A stretch of DNA of 64,000 nt from Andrena cerasifolii (lineage: Eukaryota; Arthropoda; Insecta; Hymenoptera; Andrenidae): assembly GCF_050908995.1 (NCBI RefSeq), contig NC_135118.1, forward strand, positions 23,135,501 through 23,199,500, read 5' to 3'. A program made the position numbers and the translations under genes. Of the stretch, positions 38,236 to 51,117 are shown piece by piece; position 1 is the stretch's first letter, and every line of letters starts with the position of its first letter. The notes beneath the pieces are model-generated. The model was not told where the DNA came from, did no database searches, and worked only from the letters and a program-made list of their open reading frames with translations.

Positions 38236-38541
38236 AACTATCCAATTGTCTTGAAACTTTGCAGGCATGCGTAGTTTGGATGACAATAAAATATTTTTAA
38301 AAAAAATTAACCCCAAGCGGGTGAAAAAATTACCCAGTCATCAATAAATATAACCGATAACCACAAATCCAGAGGACTTGAAAACAGCCACTCGCGCTCT
38401 TTACGAAAACGACAAAAAAGCCGCTGCGTTCTCGTCGCTAGTTGTATCGCGATTACCGAAAATACACATCGAGAAATGATGTGTCACGTATGTACTTATA
38501 GTAAATCTAAAACTATCCAATTGTCTTGAAACTTTGCAGGC
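38236..38541. repeat. 31-bp direct repeat, 275 bp apart
   Basis: An identical 31-bp sequence beginning AACTATCCAATTGTCTTG occurs at 38236-38266 and 38511-38541, followed in both places by a similar CGTAG-containing context. Between them is a mixed GC/AT segment with no coding sign. It adjoins the foldback element starting near 38705 and may be part of the same composite insertion. Confidence 0.65.
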
Positions 38542-38704
38542 GTTCGTAGTATATCTCCATCGAAATTGTAGTACAAGAAAAGAATTATTTTTTAGTGACT
38601 GTAGCACTACAGCGTTTAAGCAAACTGTTAAACTGTATACAGCAATAAAAGATATTTGTAAAGAAGCCTGAGCTGTGAAATGTAAATTTACAAACACAAA
38701 AAAA

Positions 38705-39235
38705 TAGAAAGTAAAAAATATATAAATAATTTTTTTTGTTAAACGATTTTATTAAAAATGTAGTGAAAACTAAATTAAAATGCACTTAAAACTAAAAAAT
38801 AATTTTTTTTCTTGTACTTCAATTTTGATGGTGTTAATATCAATTTAAATAAAATCGTGGGGCACTGTGTGCAACCAGAAGTTGAAGAAGCGGTTGGCAA
38901 GTGGAACATCATCAACTGTAGTTTATCAATTTTATGTCACATTACAATCTGTGTCCCGCAATTAAAATATTTTGTTTCATTAATGCGAATGAAAACTTTC
39001 TAACAACAAATTCATTTCGATGTTTGCTTCTGTGTTAAGGTGATTATGTACTTACATATACTGTTATGAAATATCGTGCCCCACGATTTTATTTAAAGTG
39101 ATACTAACACCATCAAAATTGAAGTACAAGAAAAAAATTACTTTTTAGTATTTAGTGCATTTCAATTTAGTTTTCACTACATTTTTAATAAAATCGTTTA
39201 GCATAAATTTTTTTATATATTTTTTCAGAAGTTAG
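38705..39235. mobile_element. Foldback element, about 530 bp
   Basis: The left arm (about 38705-38862) and right arm (about 39078-39235) are complementary. Examples are TTAAACGATTTTATTAAAAA against its inverse near 39185-39203, and ACTTCAATTTTGATGGTGTT against its inverse near 39105-39125. The inner edge of the arms reads AAATAAAATCGTGGGGCAC and its complement GTGCCCCACGATTTTATTT. The spacer of about 215 bp holds a short meaningless frame (38812-39003). The exact outer ends and target duplication were not determined. Confidence 0.65.
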
Positions 39236-40021
39236 CATAATTGTGTCAAATTGTTATTCAGAATTAAATATAACAATACTCAAGTTGCAGCTACTAAATT
39301 CCATTGCTATGTTTAAAGGAAAAGTTGTTAATCTTTTCCCTCGTGCAACCTATTGCCAGGTATGAGTGTCAGAGCCATACTGGACCACGAACAACTTAAA
39401 GTGCAGAAAAGGGTTGTTAAAAAATCCGTACACACGGCACGCAGGCGAAAACAACAATGGAATGAGATTCGATATTTCATGTAAGGGTCAAACCGCGAAC
39501 ATGGCCCCGTAACCACGAACATTTCCAAGGTACGTGCGTTAAAGTGCAACGGAAATTGCGCGAATGGCCACGGGATGTAGTTTGGATTCTATGGGGTTGC
39601 GAAGTTATGCCACGGAAGTTCGACCGCTGCAAATACCTCCGCTGTTTGTATTTGCGTTCACGTGCGCGCTGGAATTGTGTGCTTTTCTGCGGTTTTTTCA
39701 TCGTCGTTCTGATCGACGAGATTGCATTCTAAATATTGCATGCATGATGGAAAATATCGCGACATTTTAACTGCAAGCTCCAAAAATTTGCCAATCTCAG
39801 TATACAATGACATTAAATTCCATATGTACCTACTACAATACAAATTGTTTGAAAATGAACTTCTCCACATTTACCATTTTTTTTTTTACAAATATCTCTT
39901 TGAACGTCTGATGTTACAAATACTTTAGGATACCCGCGAACGAATAGAAGTCAGAATTAGGTAGGTATTAGTTTTGCAGGAAGACAGTTAGAATATTTAA
40001 AGTGCTATGTCAGATCAGGTG
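39236..40021. other. Non-coding stretch
   Basis: Overlapping short frames at 39328-39928 on both strands, none with a recognisable domain. Nothing else seen. Confidence 0.45.
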
Positions 40022-40025
40022 CTAA

Positions 40026-40678
40026 GGGGTCAGTCAACTGTGACGGTTTGAAAAATTAAGCTCTTTTTAAAAAAATTTTCTTCGTAGATACAACATATAA
40101 TGCAATAATTTTTTTTGGTATTTATTAATCTACTCTTATATTATACAAAAAAGGAATAAAAGAATTTTTTAATTTGTTTTAAAACTTTAAACGCGATTAT
40201 CTCAAAACGACATTTCTTCAACTGGTGCAGGTGATTGTAAAAAAACTATTTGGCCAATCAGTCTGAAATTTTTTTGATTAACATTTCATACTTTTTACAA
40301 GGCAAAATGCTTGAAAATTCACCGTATTTCGACACTTAAACTTCAAACATCCGCCATTTTGTTAATTCTTTTATCAGTAAATATAATCCTAGTCCATGAC
40401 GTAGCCACTGATGTGCTGAATAACGTGTACAAATTTCAAACTGATTGGTCAAATAGTTTTTATGCAATCACCTGCACCAGTTGAAAAAATCGCGTTTTGA
40501 GATAATCGCGTTTAAAATTTGAAAACAAATTAAAAAAAAATCTTTTAAATTTGTTTGTATAATATAAGAGTAGATTAATAAATACCAAACAGACTTATTG
40601 CATTATATGTTGTATCTACGGAGAAAAAAATCTTTAAAAAGAGCTTAATTTTTCAAACCGTCACAGTGGACTGCCCCC
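40026..40678. mobile_element. TTAA-type foldback element, family C
   Basis: The left end is GGGGTCAGTCAACTGTGACG and the right end CGTCACAGTGGACTGCCCCC. The right flank is TTAA (40679-40682); the left flank CTAA (40022-40025) is one change from it. The arms are complementary over about 200 bp: TTTGAAAAATTAAGCTCTTT, TGCAATAA and TTAATCTACTCTTATATTATA all recur inverted. TTTAAACGCGATTATCTCA lies at about 40186-40204 and its inverse near 40496-40512. The GGGGTCA start resembles that of family D, and the TTTAAACGCG block resembles family A. Confidence 0.8.
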
Positions 40679-40682
40679 TTAA

Positions 40683-43600
40683 ATTATGGACGCGAAAGTT
40701 GATAAAAGAAACTTTTATTTTTAATTTCGATTCCCAAATAGAACAAAAAAGAAACCGTTTAAGCCTGAGGTAAAATTTGACTACTCGTTTGCCCACCAGA
40801 GAAATAATAGTAATACTAACAATAACCAATTACAAATAATTGAATGATAAATAAATTAAATCACACCTGCTCCTAAGCATTCTCGAAGCGCAGGGATTTG
40901 TCTAGAAAAATGGGGCTTGAACAATCCGAAGGCACCTATACGAAGAAAAATTTATGTGGAATTTTAATGAAGATAGGCCTTCTTTCAGCGTTGCAATTTC
41001 TGAAGGGAGAATCTACGATAAAACTTCAGTAAATTGAGTAAATGCTTCCGTCGATCTTTGTCCATGTAATTCCAAGTTCCCTGAAAAGCTGGTCTCGTTA
41101 CTTTGCCCTGCCACACTTGGCTCGCCTTATGCTCGAGCATCCGCAATTTCTGGACACGTTGTGTATGCAAATTCCCGCCACATGTCTAGCGCAGTTCAAT
41201 GACCAAAGTAGCAGCGACACGCTGCTGCGTACCCGGCGTCATGAACAGCACAATGCAGTGCAATTTTCGTCGAACGTGCAATCGCGCCAGGTGCCCACGG
41301 TTCCAGAAAACATCCTCGAGCATTGCACTCGCGAAGCAAATCCCCTTTCGAGACACCGCGACACGGTGGGACAACGCGACAAGCCGGAAACACGTTCTGG
41401 ACGTCCCTCAAGGGTTGGAGGAATCCTTTATGAATTTCGTGCAGGCAACTACTTCAGAGGAGGAACGAAACAGAGTGTACCAAACATTAAACGAAGCTCC
41501 GAGCGCTATAAAATTTGTTAAACCATTATAAAAATTTGATGTGAAAATTTTTGGTAAAAATTAGGTGTTGAATGGACATTTTCTTCGCGTTGATATTTCT
41601 TGCCCGGGTGATTTTCTTTTTCTCGAATTGATGGCGGAGATGATAGTTCATGTTTGGGAATGGTTGTAACGATATTCTTGACATCTACCAAACCCTTTCT
41701 GTCACGCAAATCGCTTTGCACAAGCAGAAACAGAGTATAGGCGACTTCGACGTTTAAGCTTGGGGATAATAGTTAGTGGCGTGACGATACAAGGTGGATG
41801 GAATGCTCGTGGGGGTGGAAATCATCTAAGGGAAAATGGCGCGGACGTTTCGCGTGTTTGGGGTGAAATGCTTCACCCGTGCAGGAGCACTTATGCGAGG
41901 GATGGATTTTTTTTCGTTCGCCCAATCGGCACGCCATAGGAGAAAGATGGCGTTCGCCATAATATATGCACCCCACCTTCACGTGCGTGATTTTCGTTGG
42001 GGCCGTGCACGTACGCGACGCGCGTGGAAAAATGGGCAGATGCTGTGCCGTTGAAACTTTCAAAATGTCGAACCCGTTTCAAATGCCGTGCTGATTTGAA
42101 ACAAGAGGGAAATAAGAATGGAAGATAGAGCTAGGGAATCTTTGAGTCATATAGCGAAGTGTGTATGTATAATATGGTGGAAGAAAATAGTGTTAGAGAA
42201 TGATAACGATGATGTTAATTTAATTAATGAAAAATTGTACAACAGTTCTCGTTGGTTTTTGACTACACGACGCTACAGATTTTAAGACTAAGCTCTTCTG
42301 GGTTTTAATAACGTTCCCGCAGAAATGCATCGTTTATATTCCGCCGTGAAAATGATTAGAAGCAGCCCACCACGCGGAGCAGAGTCGTTCTGGCTTTGAA
42401 GAGAAAGTGAAAAGTGCAGCTGAGGTTGATAAAACGAAACGTGGCGTGGTTAATGTTCAAGTCTGTCAGTTCTTTATCATATCTTCAAAGATAAAGTAGA
42501 ATTTTTCGAGGGGGCCTAGGTCAGTGGTGTTCAACCTTAACCTTACAACGCGATATTCTCGTCACTTTGAGGAATGCTGTGCCCACTGATCTAAAACTAA
42601 TAAATATAACAAATACTAAATATTCTTATTTTGTAAAAGCTGCTCGTATTTATTCAAGAATACAACAATGACGTGTTTAGGTTTAGCTTTACTTTTAGTA
42701 GTAGCATTGCAGTAAGCTTCCAACATTTCGCAGAGAAATTATGCGCCCCATAATTAACAAAACGCTCCCACACTGTCGTATTTAAAGAAATCTTCAACTA
42801 AGTAGATCTAACCTTAACAATCCTCCCAGAAGCACACGAGCGTAGTAAATAAATTAAACTAATCCAGGAAAACCACGAATCACAAAAAAAAATACATAGA
42901 ACCGCGATCAAGAACATTCGTCCAGCAATAAACAAAGAAGCCGTACGTTCGCGTTCTGGAGGAAGCGCAACCTGCAATCCCCGTCCGAAATTCAATTAAA
43001 GCCACAGGCTCATCGACACCCGAAATTCCTCTGTAAACGAAAGCGAAGCAATCACCGCGAGAGACATCAATCGGACGACGCGCAGAGAAAGCGGCGTAAC
43101 CTCCGCGAACCTCGCCCCTCATGCAAATACCCATCTGGAGCCCATAAACGAATACAATTTGTCGAGGAAACGGTACGCGCCATGAAAAATATCATCGCGA
43201 CCGACACATGCTAATTCAACGACGATACCGGGATCCGCCGTGCGACGTCTTATCTCTTTACGAGGCGGGTGGGGGCTCGCGCGGCGTCGGTTAAAAAAGG
43301 AGCGGCGCACAGGCAGGAGCGTGGGGGTGTCGTGGAAGTAGGGACGCCTAATAATCACCCTTGTACCGTGCCCCATTCCCTCTCCTCGAAGACAGTCGGG
43401 GCTCTCCATTTAATCTCGAGGTGACAAATGGCCGTGGCACTGATTCGGTGAGTCAAACATAATCCTGTCACCGCATGCAAACATCGATCGGGGACCAATA
43501 TCGGTTCGAGACCCACCGACCACCCCTCGCAAGCCGACGGGAAGGGTACAAGGGACCGCCGAGGAGAGGACTCGTCGCCGATACGGTCGCCGCGATCGAT

Positions 43601-46600
43601 GGGAGCCGCGGCTACGCTCGGGAACCGTTCCTTCCATCGCCGTTTCTATCTGCTCGCCGACGTTAGGACTCGGCGCGATAAGTTTACGCTCCCCGCGGGC
43701 GATACGGGGGGGAGGGCGTGGAGCAATGTCGTTTATCGTCGATCGGAGAAAAATATCGGCTTATCGCGGGCGCGAATTGTCAATACGCTTATCAGCTGGC
43801 CGCTCTCTTCGCGCGGGAATATTGATTTTGTGACAATTTATTTGCGTCCCCCTGTTGTTTGGTTTAACGTTTATTTTCCAGCGGGGTTCGCGCCTCTTTA
43901 TTCGGTGTCGCGTGTGGGCTTCGGTTCGCTTTGCTTCGAGCTTCTCTTTGGGGAAGGAAGGCTTCTTGGATGGATGGCTCTTGGGAAGTCGGAGTAACTC
44001 GAGCTGCATTCTAAACGGGTGCAGCCGACGCTGGGTTGGTAGAAAATTTTTATTTCTTCGGGGGATTCTCGAGGTAGCCTTTTATTACTCTGTTTGGCAA
44101 GCCTGTATACGCCAGTGTGCGCGAGAAGCTGTTCGCAAAGTTTGCTAATTTGATTTCTCAGCATTACTCAGCAACTGCAGTCCTCCGTATTCTCCTAACG
44201 TGACATTGTTTACTCTGCTGGTTTTAACGCTACGCGGACGCATTCGGTTGTTTGCATTGCTCGATAAATGCCGAAGAAATTTGCTTACGTCGCGGCGGCT
44301 CGACACGCGGTGACGTTCTAATTCGTACCGTTTCAGTATCCGTTGCGAGACGCTCTAGGCACCCGTTCTCCGTCGCTACTACCTGATTAGGAAGCTTGTA
44401 TGCTCTCGAATAAATTCGAAGCGGTAGATTAGCCACGATCCGGAGCAGCAGCCTTGAGGTATAATTTCTTTTCAGCTTCAAGGACAAGAAAGTCGCCGGG
44501 ACTGTATCTCGATTAAAAAGATAGCGCATCGATTCGCGAGTGGGACCAGTCACTTCGATTACAAGCGGCACGAAGCAAACAGCGGCCGCTCCGATGCGCA
44601 AGATAACGCCGATTTCGCGTCTGCTCGCGCAAAACTGCAGGGTCATGTGCCGCACCAGCCAGGCGTCGCGTCGCGACGCGACGAATCGATAATTAATCGC
44701 TAATTATTAATCGCGACGCTCCCGTCTCTAAACGGATTTCCACCTCGTTCGCGGGCATCGAACCATTCGCGCGAAAATAGTTCCCGACTGTGTTCCGATG
44801 GAATTAAATCGTCTTCTTTCCTCAAGCCACCTTGCTTCCGCTGGCCAGAAACTGGCGCGTTCCCATCGGCACAATTTCACGGAACTCGAAAAGCATTCGT
44901 CTGCTCGCGGCTTACAACGAAGTTTCGAACATCCGGCTGGTAACCGAGAATCTGTGGCACACTATTTTCGGATATATTGCCGATTCCACTTGTTCCTCCC
45001 CTATCTTTTATCGCGCTCAGCTTGCCGCGACTCCGAGCACTCGCGGCGAGAGGATTCAGGGACATTAATTCCAGTTTACTGCGTTCCTCTTTTTTTTTTT
45101 TCGTAAAAAATAGCACGTCTGAAAATTAAGCTAGTACAACCTCTTCCCGAGAGAAGAGTCCGACTACTCCGATAATTAATCGACAAAAATTACGCAGCCT
45201 CTAATTTCCACGCGCAATAAATCATACACTTTTGCCAGATCAAATTATTTCAACGCAATATCGATACCCCTTGTCACCGATGCTTATCGTAACGTACATG
45301 CTAACCCAGTGCTCCACAGAATTATCAGGTACTCATATAACGCTAGTTACGCGAGCTTCGCGACGAAGAGTGCACTGAAGAGTTCACAGAAATTCGTCGC
45401 ACGAAAAAGTCCTAATCACGTTTGAATGCCGGCGACGTTATATAGCGAACCAGCGCGATTGATCGTCGATCGCCTGCGGCCGATTTTCCACCAAGGCAGC
45501 AATGGTTTCGCACGTGGAAAGGCACGAGAACGGACGGCCTCCGCCGTACGTTCGGGCTTTCTGAGACGTGACTTACTTCGGGGAAAATCGACATCCTGGT
45601 GAGTAGCAGAGCTCGCCTGGCCGGCGATCGCTGATAAATCCCGGGTGCTTATCGGTCCTCACTGGGCCGCGTCCGTCGGTACTTTTCCATCATCGATCCC
45701 GCGCATCGTTCGGGTTTCGTTAAATCTCTCACTTGAACACCCACTGTGGTCGACGATCTTTCGGCAAGTCCAAGAGCACGGTATGAAGTTCCTACTTTCT
45801 GAACACTACGTAGGAACTCTATACCTCGCTGCTGGATCTCTACCATATATGAACATACTCATTCGACTACTCCCGGTCGTGTGTCTTCTTTCTTCGTTCT
45901 TCTGCAGGCTGGCTCTTCGCACTTTTGGGGACCGCCCACATAGTGCTCACCACACTATCCCCCCTGGTGCTCGTTCAGGAAAATTGCTTACCGAGCTTCG
46001 ACTTGGTTTAACGCGAGTTAAATAACGGCGAGTGGGTGTGCATAGGAGTGTGTGCGTGCGTGGTAAATTGGAGCGTGTGGTTGCAAGGATTGCGAAAGAC
46101 GCGGTCACAGGAATCGCGACTAGGTCCTGATCGGGCGAAGGGTTAACGCGAGTTGAGGTAGGGGAGCTGGATTGGAGAAGCACATACGTGGCAATTTCGG
46201 AGCAGGTAGCACCAAGGATTGCGTAAAAGGTGGCCGCGGGAATCGCGTGAAGGTCTCGTTGTTGGATTAACAGGGATTAAATCGGAGGAGCTAGGTTCCG
46301 AAGAAAAGCCGTGGGAAAGGGAATGAAGTAATCCTAAAACTTACGCCCGCGTCCCGAATGTACAGATTTCATTCAGGCCTCACCACACTTCGTCCTCCAC
46401 CGAAGAGGAATGATTTCTTCAGCCACGAGCAAGCACGAGCGAGCGCGAGTCAAATTACGGGAAGTCGCATCGAGGTAAAAAATCGCGTGGCGGATCGAAG
46501 AGAGCAGTCACTAAGAATGTACAGTAGCTTCGAGTAGATGTTTAATCGAGAATACTGAGGAGAAGTAGTCCCAGCCACCGTCTACCATCGCCACCAAACC

Positions 46601-49600
46601 GGCCGACGATTTCCACTGAGAAAAATATGTCGTTGAAATAAAAAAAAAAAAGAAAAGAAAACCAGACGCGTGGAGATGTGTGCTCGCTCGGCGTGGGTCC
46701 CTGGCAACAGCGGTGGACCCCGAAGAGACGGTTTCACCCGCGATTTCGGCTCCGTCTAGCCATAGCGGAAGCCAGGAGGAGGCGTTCGTAGCGACAACGG
46801 GCCAGGGGTGGGGACAGGGGAGCCGGTGGACGGGAGTTTGAACGGTTTTGTGAAACCTGCTCGCACGGAGGCCCGCGAAGAACTGAAGAGTTCTCCGTGG
46901 GGCATCGGGCTCGGAACACACATGACGAAGACACACACGAGCGGCCCTCCGACGGTTCCCCTCTCCTTCTTCCGACGTCCACCGGCGACACTGACGCCCC
47001 TGGCGGTGAAGAATGACACGACGTCCGAGAGGAAGAAGAAGAAGACGTCGAGGAAAGGGAGACGGGACAGGAAGGAGAGGATCGCCAGGCGTGGATCTCG
47101 ATCGGGATTGCGCGCGATCGAGATCACGCTTCGGCTGCTGCGAGGAGAAATCGATGAAATTTATGGTTTTTTTTTTTGGCGGGAGGGGGGCTTTTTGCCG
47201 CGGTGCAGTTGGATGTTCGTCGAGTTGAATGATACGGGCGGAAAATGATTTTCAGATGTTTTATGGGACGCTGTAGTCGTTTCGAGGAGCGTCTGGGAAT
47301 GTTGGAAATTTCTTGTGGTTATTTGGATCGATGCTGGGTGTTAAAGTTGGAGAAGAAATTCGCGGTGTCGTTTTTCAAGCTTCGTGCTTTTGACTGGTGA
47401 ATTCTGGGACCTGCGTCGAATGAAATACGGGATCTTGGGGAAAGGTACTGCTGAGGAAGAAATTGCATTAGTGGAATTTTGGAAGAGACTTGAATAGCAC
47501 GAAATAATTCACAATGATTAGGTATTCACTGATCACGATCATTCTGAGGAACGTTCGGATAACTGCGCTCCAGAAAATAATGGAGCACATAGCGTGAAAC
47601 GCGAGTGAAGCTTCAAAATAGCAAGTCACAGAAAGAAGTATCGAGTCGCAAATTTTATATGCACTCTGTCGAATGAACTCGTTCGACCGAATGCCCACGG
47701 TTCTGCGCCTGACAGCCGGACAAAAAAAGAACAAGGAAACGGATCTGCAAACATCGGGATAATGTTATATCATCGCAACTGGTCGAGATGAATCGCGAGG
47801 TTGATCGGAGGCGACGCACCTCCGATGAAACGGAGAAAGAGGAGGCCGTGCACAATAGACGATCCGACGTTCGAAAGGAAAGTCGAGTCAATTGAACGAT
47901 TCGATTAATGGAGGATTAATAGCACCGACCGCTGCTTGTACACGCTTAAATGCATTAGCCCGATCAGCATAACCGCCAGTGAGTCGGTGGAATCATATCA
48001 CAATCGCTCCGATTAGAATCTACATAAAACAGTTTCACCGCCACGTGCTTTAGCAGCGATTTCCTTAACAATGACCATGTGCAAAATATTCTGTCTCGAC
48101 GGCTCGAAGAGTAGAGAACGGAGACAGCAATAGCCTTCGACGCGACTCCACTGAAATCGGAACCATAGCCTCGTATCATTTTCTATTCTCCCGTGGAAAG
48201 CACAGCGAGGAATTTCTTAAAGTTAGGAACTCAGTTCATCGCGCCGGAGATTGCATCCCTCCCGTTGTTTCTTTGACTGGCGAAGCCAATCGAGATATCG
48301 CCTGTGCTCGGTTAACGATTCAAAGCAGCTGGCGGCAATGACCACCCGCTGGACTAATCAAGCTCAATAGAACAGGGGTAGACAAGGTATGCATCGCGCG
48401 ATAAAAAATCAATGCACAAAGCGACAATGTTAAAAGAAGTCTCAGACTTGGCCGAAGCTTTTTGCACTGCTTTTTCACGGCTGCAATATAACACTGGTAT
48501 CACTCCGGCTACTTTCATCACCACAGATTGAAAGACACCCAGGAAATATAACAATCTCCCCGGTTATAGTGAAATCTGCTGTGCCACTGAAAATGTGGAA
48601 CTAATAGGGGCGACTTGAAGAGAAGGTGGGGTGGACCAGTCGTGCCAGAGGATTAAAGACGTCAAGCTTGTCAGGAAATGTTATATCTCGGACGACTTAT
48701 GTTCCCAGTCTGGAAAGAGGCCTGGACCAGTAGCAAAGGGCTCTGTTTCATCTTCGAAACCCTCTCCTCAAAAGGCTGCGGCTAACAAACACGTCAGACA
48801 GATGTCTAGCAGCCGCACTTGCATACCGAGCGAACACGCGTGCAGCGTGCACGCATCTCGAAACGGTGGAACCACAACGAAACAGGCCAGCCATGTGTGA
48901 ATTGGCTTTAAGCTGTGTCGCAGCCACGGTACACGTGCTCCCGTATGTACGCTGCTCCCTCTTCCGCAGTTCTCTTCGACTCGTGGGAACTTTTTCTTTT
49001 TCCTTCCAAGAAGAAGAAGGCTGCTGCACGCCCGCATCCACACCACTCGACCCTGATATCGGCCCTCCCTTTTCACGGCGTTACGCTGTCAGGTTCAACA
49101 CCGCGACGAAAGATGTCTTTGACAATGTTAGATCAACGATCTCTGCATACTGTCGGTAATGAGTTAAGAAGAACCCAGTGGACCTACGAAAAATATCTCT
49201 TAAATAATATTTCACGATGTGGGTTGTAATTTTCGACTATCAGCGCTGTGGGAATCTACTATTGTGTAGTTTGGGTATGATAGACTCCTCAGAATTACAA
49301 CGGAAACTGAGGCAATAGGACTCTCTTCGCACTTGGTACTCTAACCTTCTACACCAAATAGAAACAGAATCTCCCCTAACTACTCTGTAAAAGCAACCCC
49401 CAGATCTCAAGACTATGTCATTCATGCAACGTTTCTTGAAATACTTGCATCTCCATCAGGATCAACACTCATGAGACTCTGTGCCGCACGTTCAGCCATT
49501 AAAGACGCATTCGAGGACGTTCGACGCGGAAAAAGATCATTCGCGATCGGAAGCACGAGCCTCCTCGTTAGGAGGTCAGCTAGCAGAGACACACAGGTGG

Positions 49601-50162
49601 TCGAGTTTTCTTCCAGCGCGGTTCATGGAAAAATGTCGCGTTCGTGTCTCCGATAGGAGGAAGATAGCCGGAGGATACGGATAATCTGGCCCGGTAGGCG
49701 TTCCTCTCCTTTTTCTCTCCCCCTCTCCACGGGCAAGAAAAGCCCCAAGGTAGGGTAAACACAGGCTCTCGCCAGGCGGAGAGGATAATTAACCTGAGCG
49801 AAGGCACGGTTTAGCAAGTCCCACGACTTCGCCGCGGGGATCACGACACACGGGGATCGACGGAGCAAAAAACCGCGCGGCTCGCTCGTTTCGTCGCGCG
49901 TTTTTGCGCGCGAGTTTCACCGTCTGGATGAAAAACTCCGGGGTGAACTGAGGGACGCGTCACCGCCCGCGATATCGCGGATCGCACCTGTTCTCCGTCG
50001 CTCCCCGGCTGAAGGATAAAACGCCCGGGAGCCTTTAACGACTCTTAGGTTAATCGTCGTCTAAATTACACGGGCTGGCTGCCGGTTTCCGGGATAGGCC
50101 GCGGGACCGGTTGCTTTGCAGGATAATTCTGATTTACGCGCGCCGTTTCCGACGAGTACACG
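40683..50162. other. Long non-coding stretch, GC-rich in its second half
   Basis: No supported gene over about 9.5 kb. 41042-41531 is open in several frames on both strands but gives no domain. 43000-45700 and 46400-49900 are GC-rich with many mutually overlapping frames. 44655-44720 is rich in TCGCGACGCGA-type palindromic bases. Poly(T)/poly(A) tracts occur near 45090 and 46641. If this DNA is transcribed it is more likely intronic or regulatory than coding. Confidence 0.45.
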
Positions 50163-50168
50163 CATAGG

Positions 50169-51111
50169 AGCTATTCCACGTCAAAACGGGTAGGTGAAAA
50201 ATTTAGTGTCACCGATTCTCTTCAAAATTACAGCATTTGTCGATAACCTTGCCAAAACAAAGAATACTGAATTTCAACGGCCTATGTCAAATAGTTTCCG
50301 AAATATTTAATGTTAAAGTTTCGAAAATTGAAACAAAATCGGGTGACGCGTCATCAGTTAAATTGTAATATCTCGATCATTTTTGAAGATAATGCCACCG
50401 TCTTGGGTTCATTTTACAGCTGAAGGAATGCTTTCTCAAACCGTATATAGAATATTTTGTTTATTGTTAATAAACATAGCAGTAATCAATGTCAAAGTTT
50501 GGAATATCTGTTATCTACTGTTGCTAATCTTTTATATCGTGAGCAGATATTCCTAGTATTTTTCTCGAGAATACCGAAAACACTGAAAGAAAAATTTGTT
50601 TTAACCAATAGTATGTAACTATTTTCCTACCCTAGGCTATTGTTTTGAAAACGCGTGCGTGCGGACTGACCATGGGATCCGCGCAGTTCCAAGCGGTGTG
50701 CACTATCGTAAGTTTTATATTTTTGTTAACTGTTCCCAAAATCTCTCCACCTTTTTGAAAAAGGCATTTATTAGTTGAAGATTTAACGAATCGAATGGTA
50801 TTTTTTTCAAGCCGGGCCGTGAGTGGGAACGACGTGAAATTGCGATTTGAAACTTTGACATCGATTACTGTTAAGTTTATTAACAATAAACAAAATATTC
50901 TATATACGGTTTGAGAAAGCATTCCTCCAGCTTTAAAATGAACCCAAGGCGGTGGCATTATCTTTAAAAATGACCGAGATATTACAGTTTAAGTGATGAC
51001 GCGTCAGCCGATTTTGTTTGAATTTTCGAAACTTTATCGACAAATGCTGTAATTTTGAAGAGAATCGGTGAAACTAAATTTTTCACCTATTCGTTTTGAC
51101 GTGGAATAGCT
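50169..51111. mobile_element. Foldback DNA transposon with 6-bp target duplication
   Basis: The left end AGCTATTCCACGTCAAAACG and the right end CGTTTTGACGTGGAATAGCT are perfect complements over 20 bp. CATAGG is repeated exactly outside both ends (50163-50168, 51112-51117), consistent with a 6-bp target-site duplication. The complementarity continues for several hundred bases; the right arm lacks roughly 75-80 bases present in the left arm between about 50240 and 50330. The 108-codon frame at 50632-50958 (-) lies across the arm and spacer and is not a transposase. The superfamily is unknown. Confidence 0.85.
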
Positions 51112-51117
51112 CATAGG

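Noticed and set aside
42524..42588. hAT-like CAGTGG...CCACTG pair 65 bp apart
   Set aside because: The matching ends are only about seven bases, no 8-bp duplication is seen, and the span is too short to be convincing.
50632..50958. 108-codon minus-strand frame inside the foldback element
   Set aside because: Crosses the arm and spacer of the inverted repeat and shows no transposase motif.
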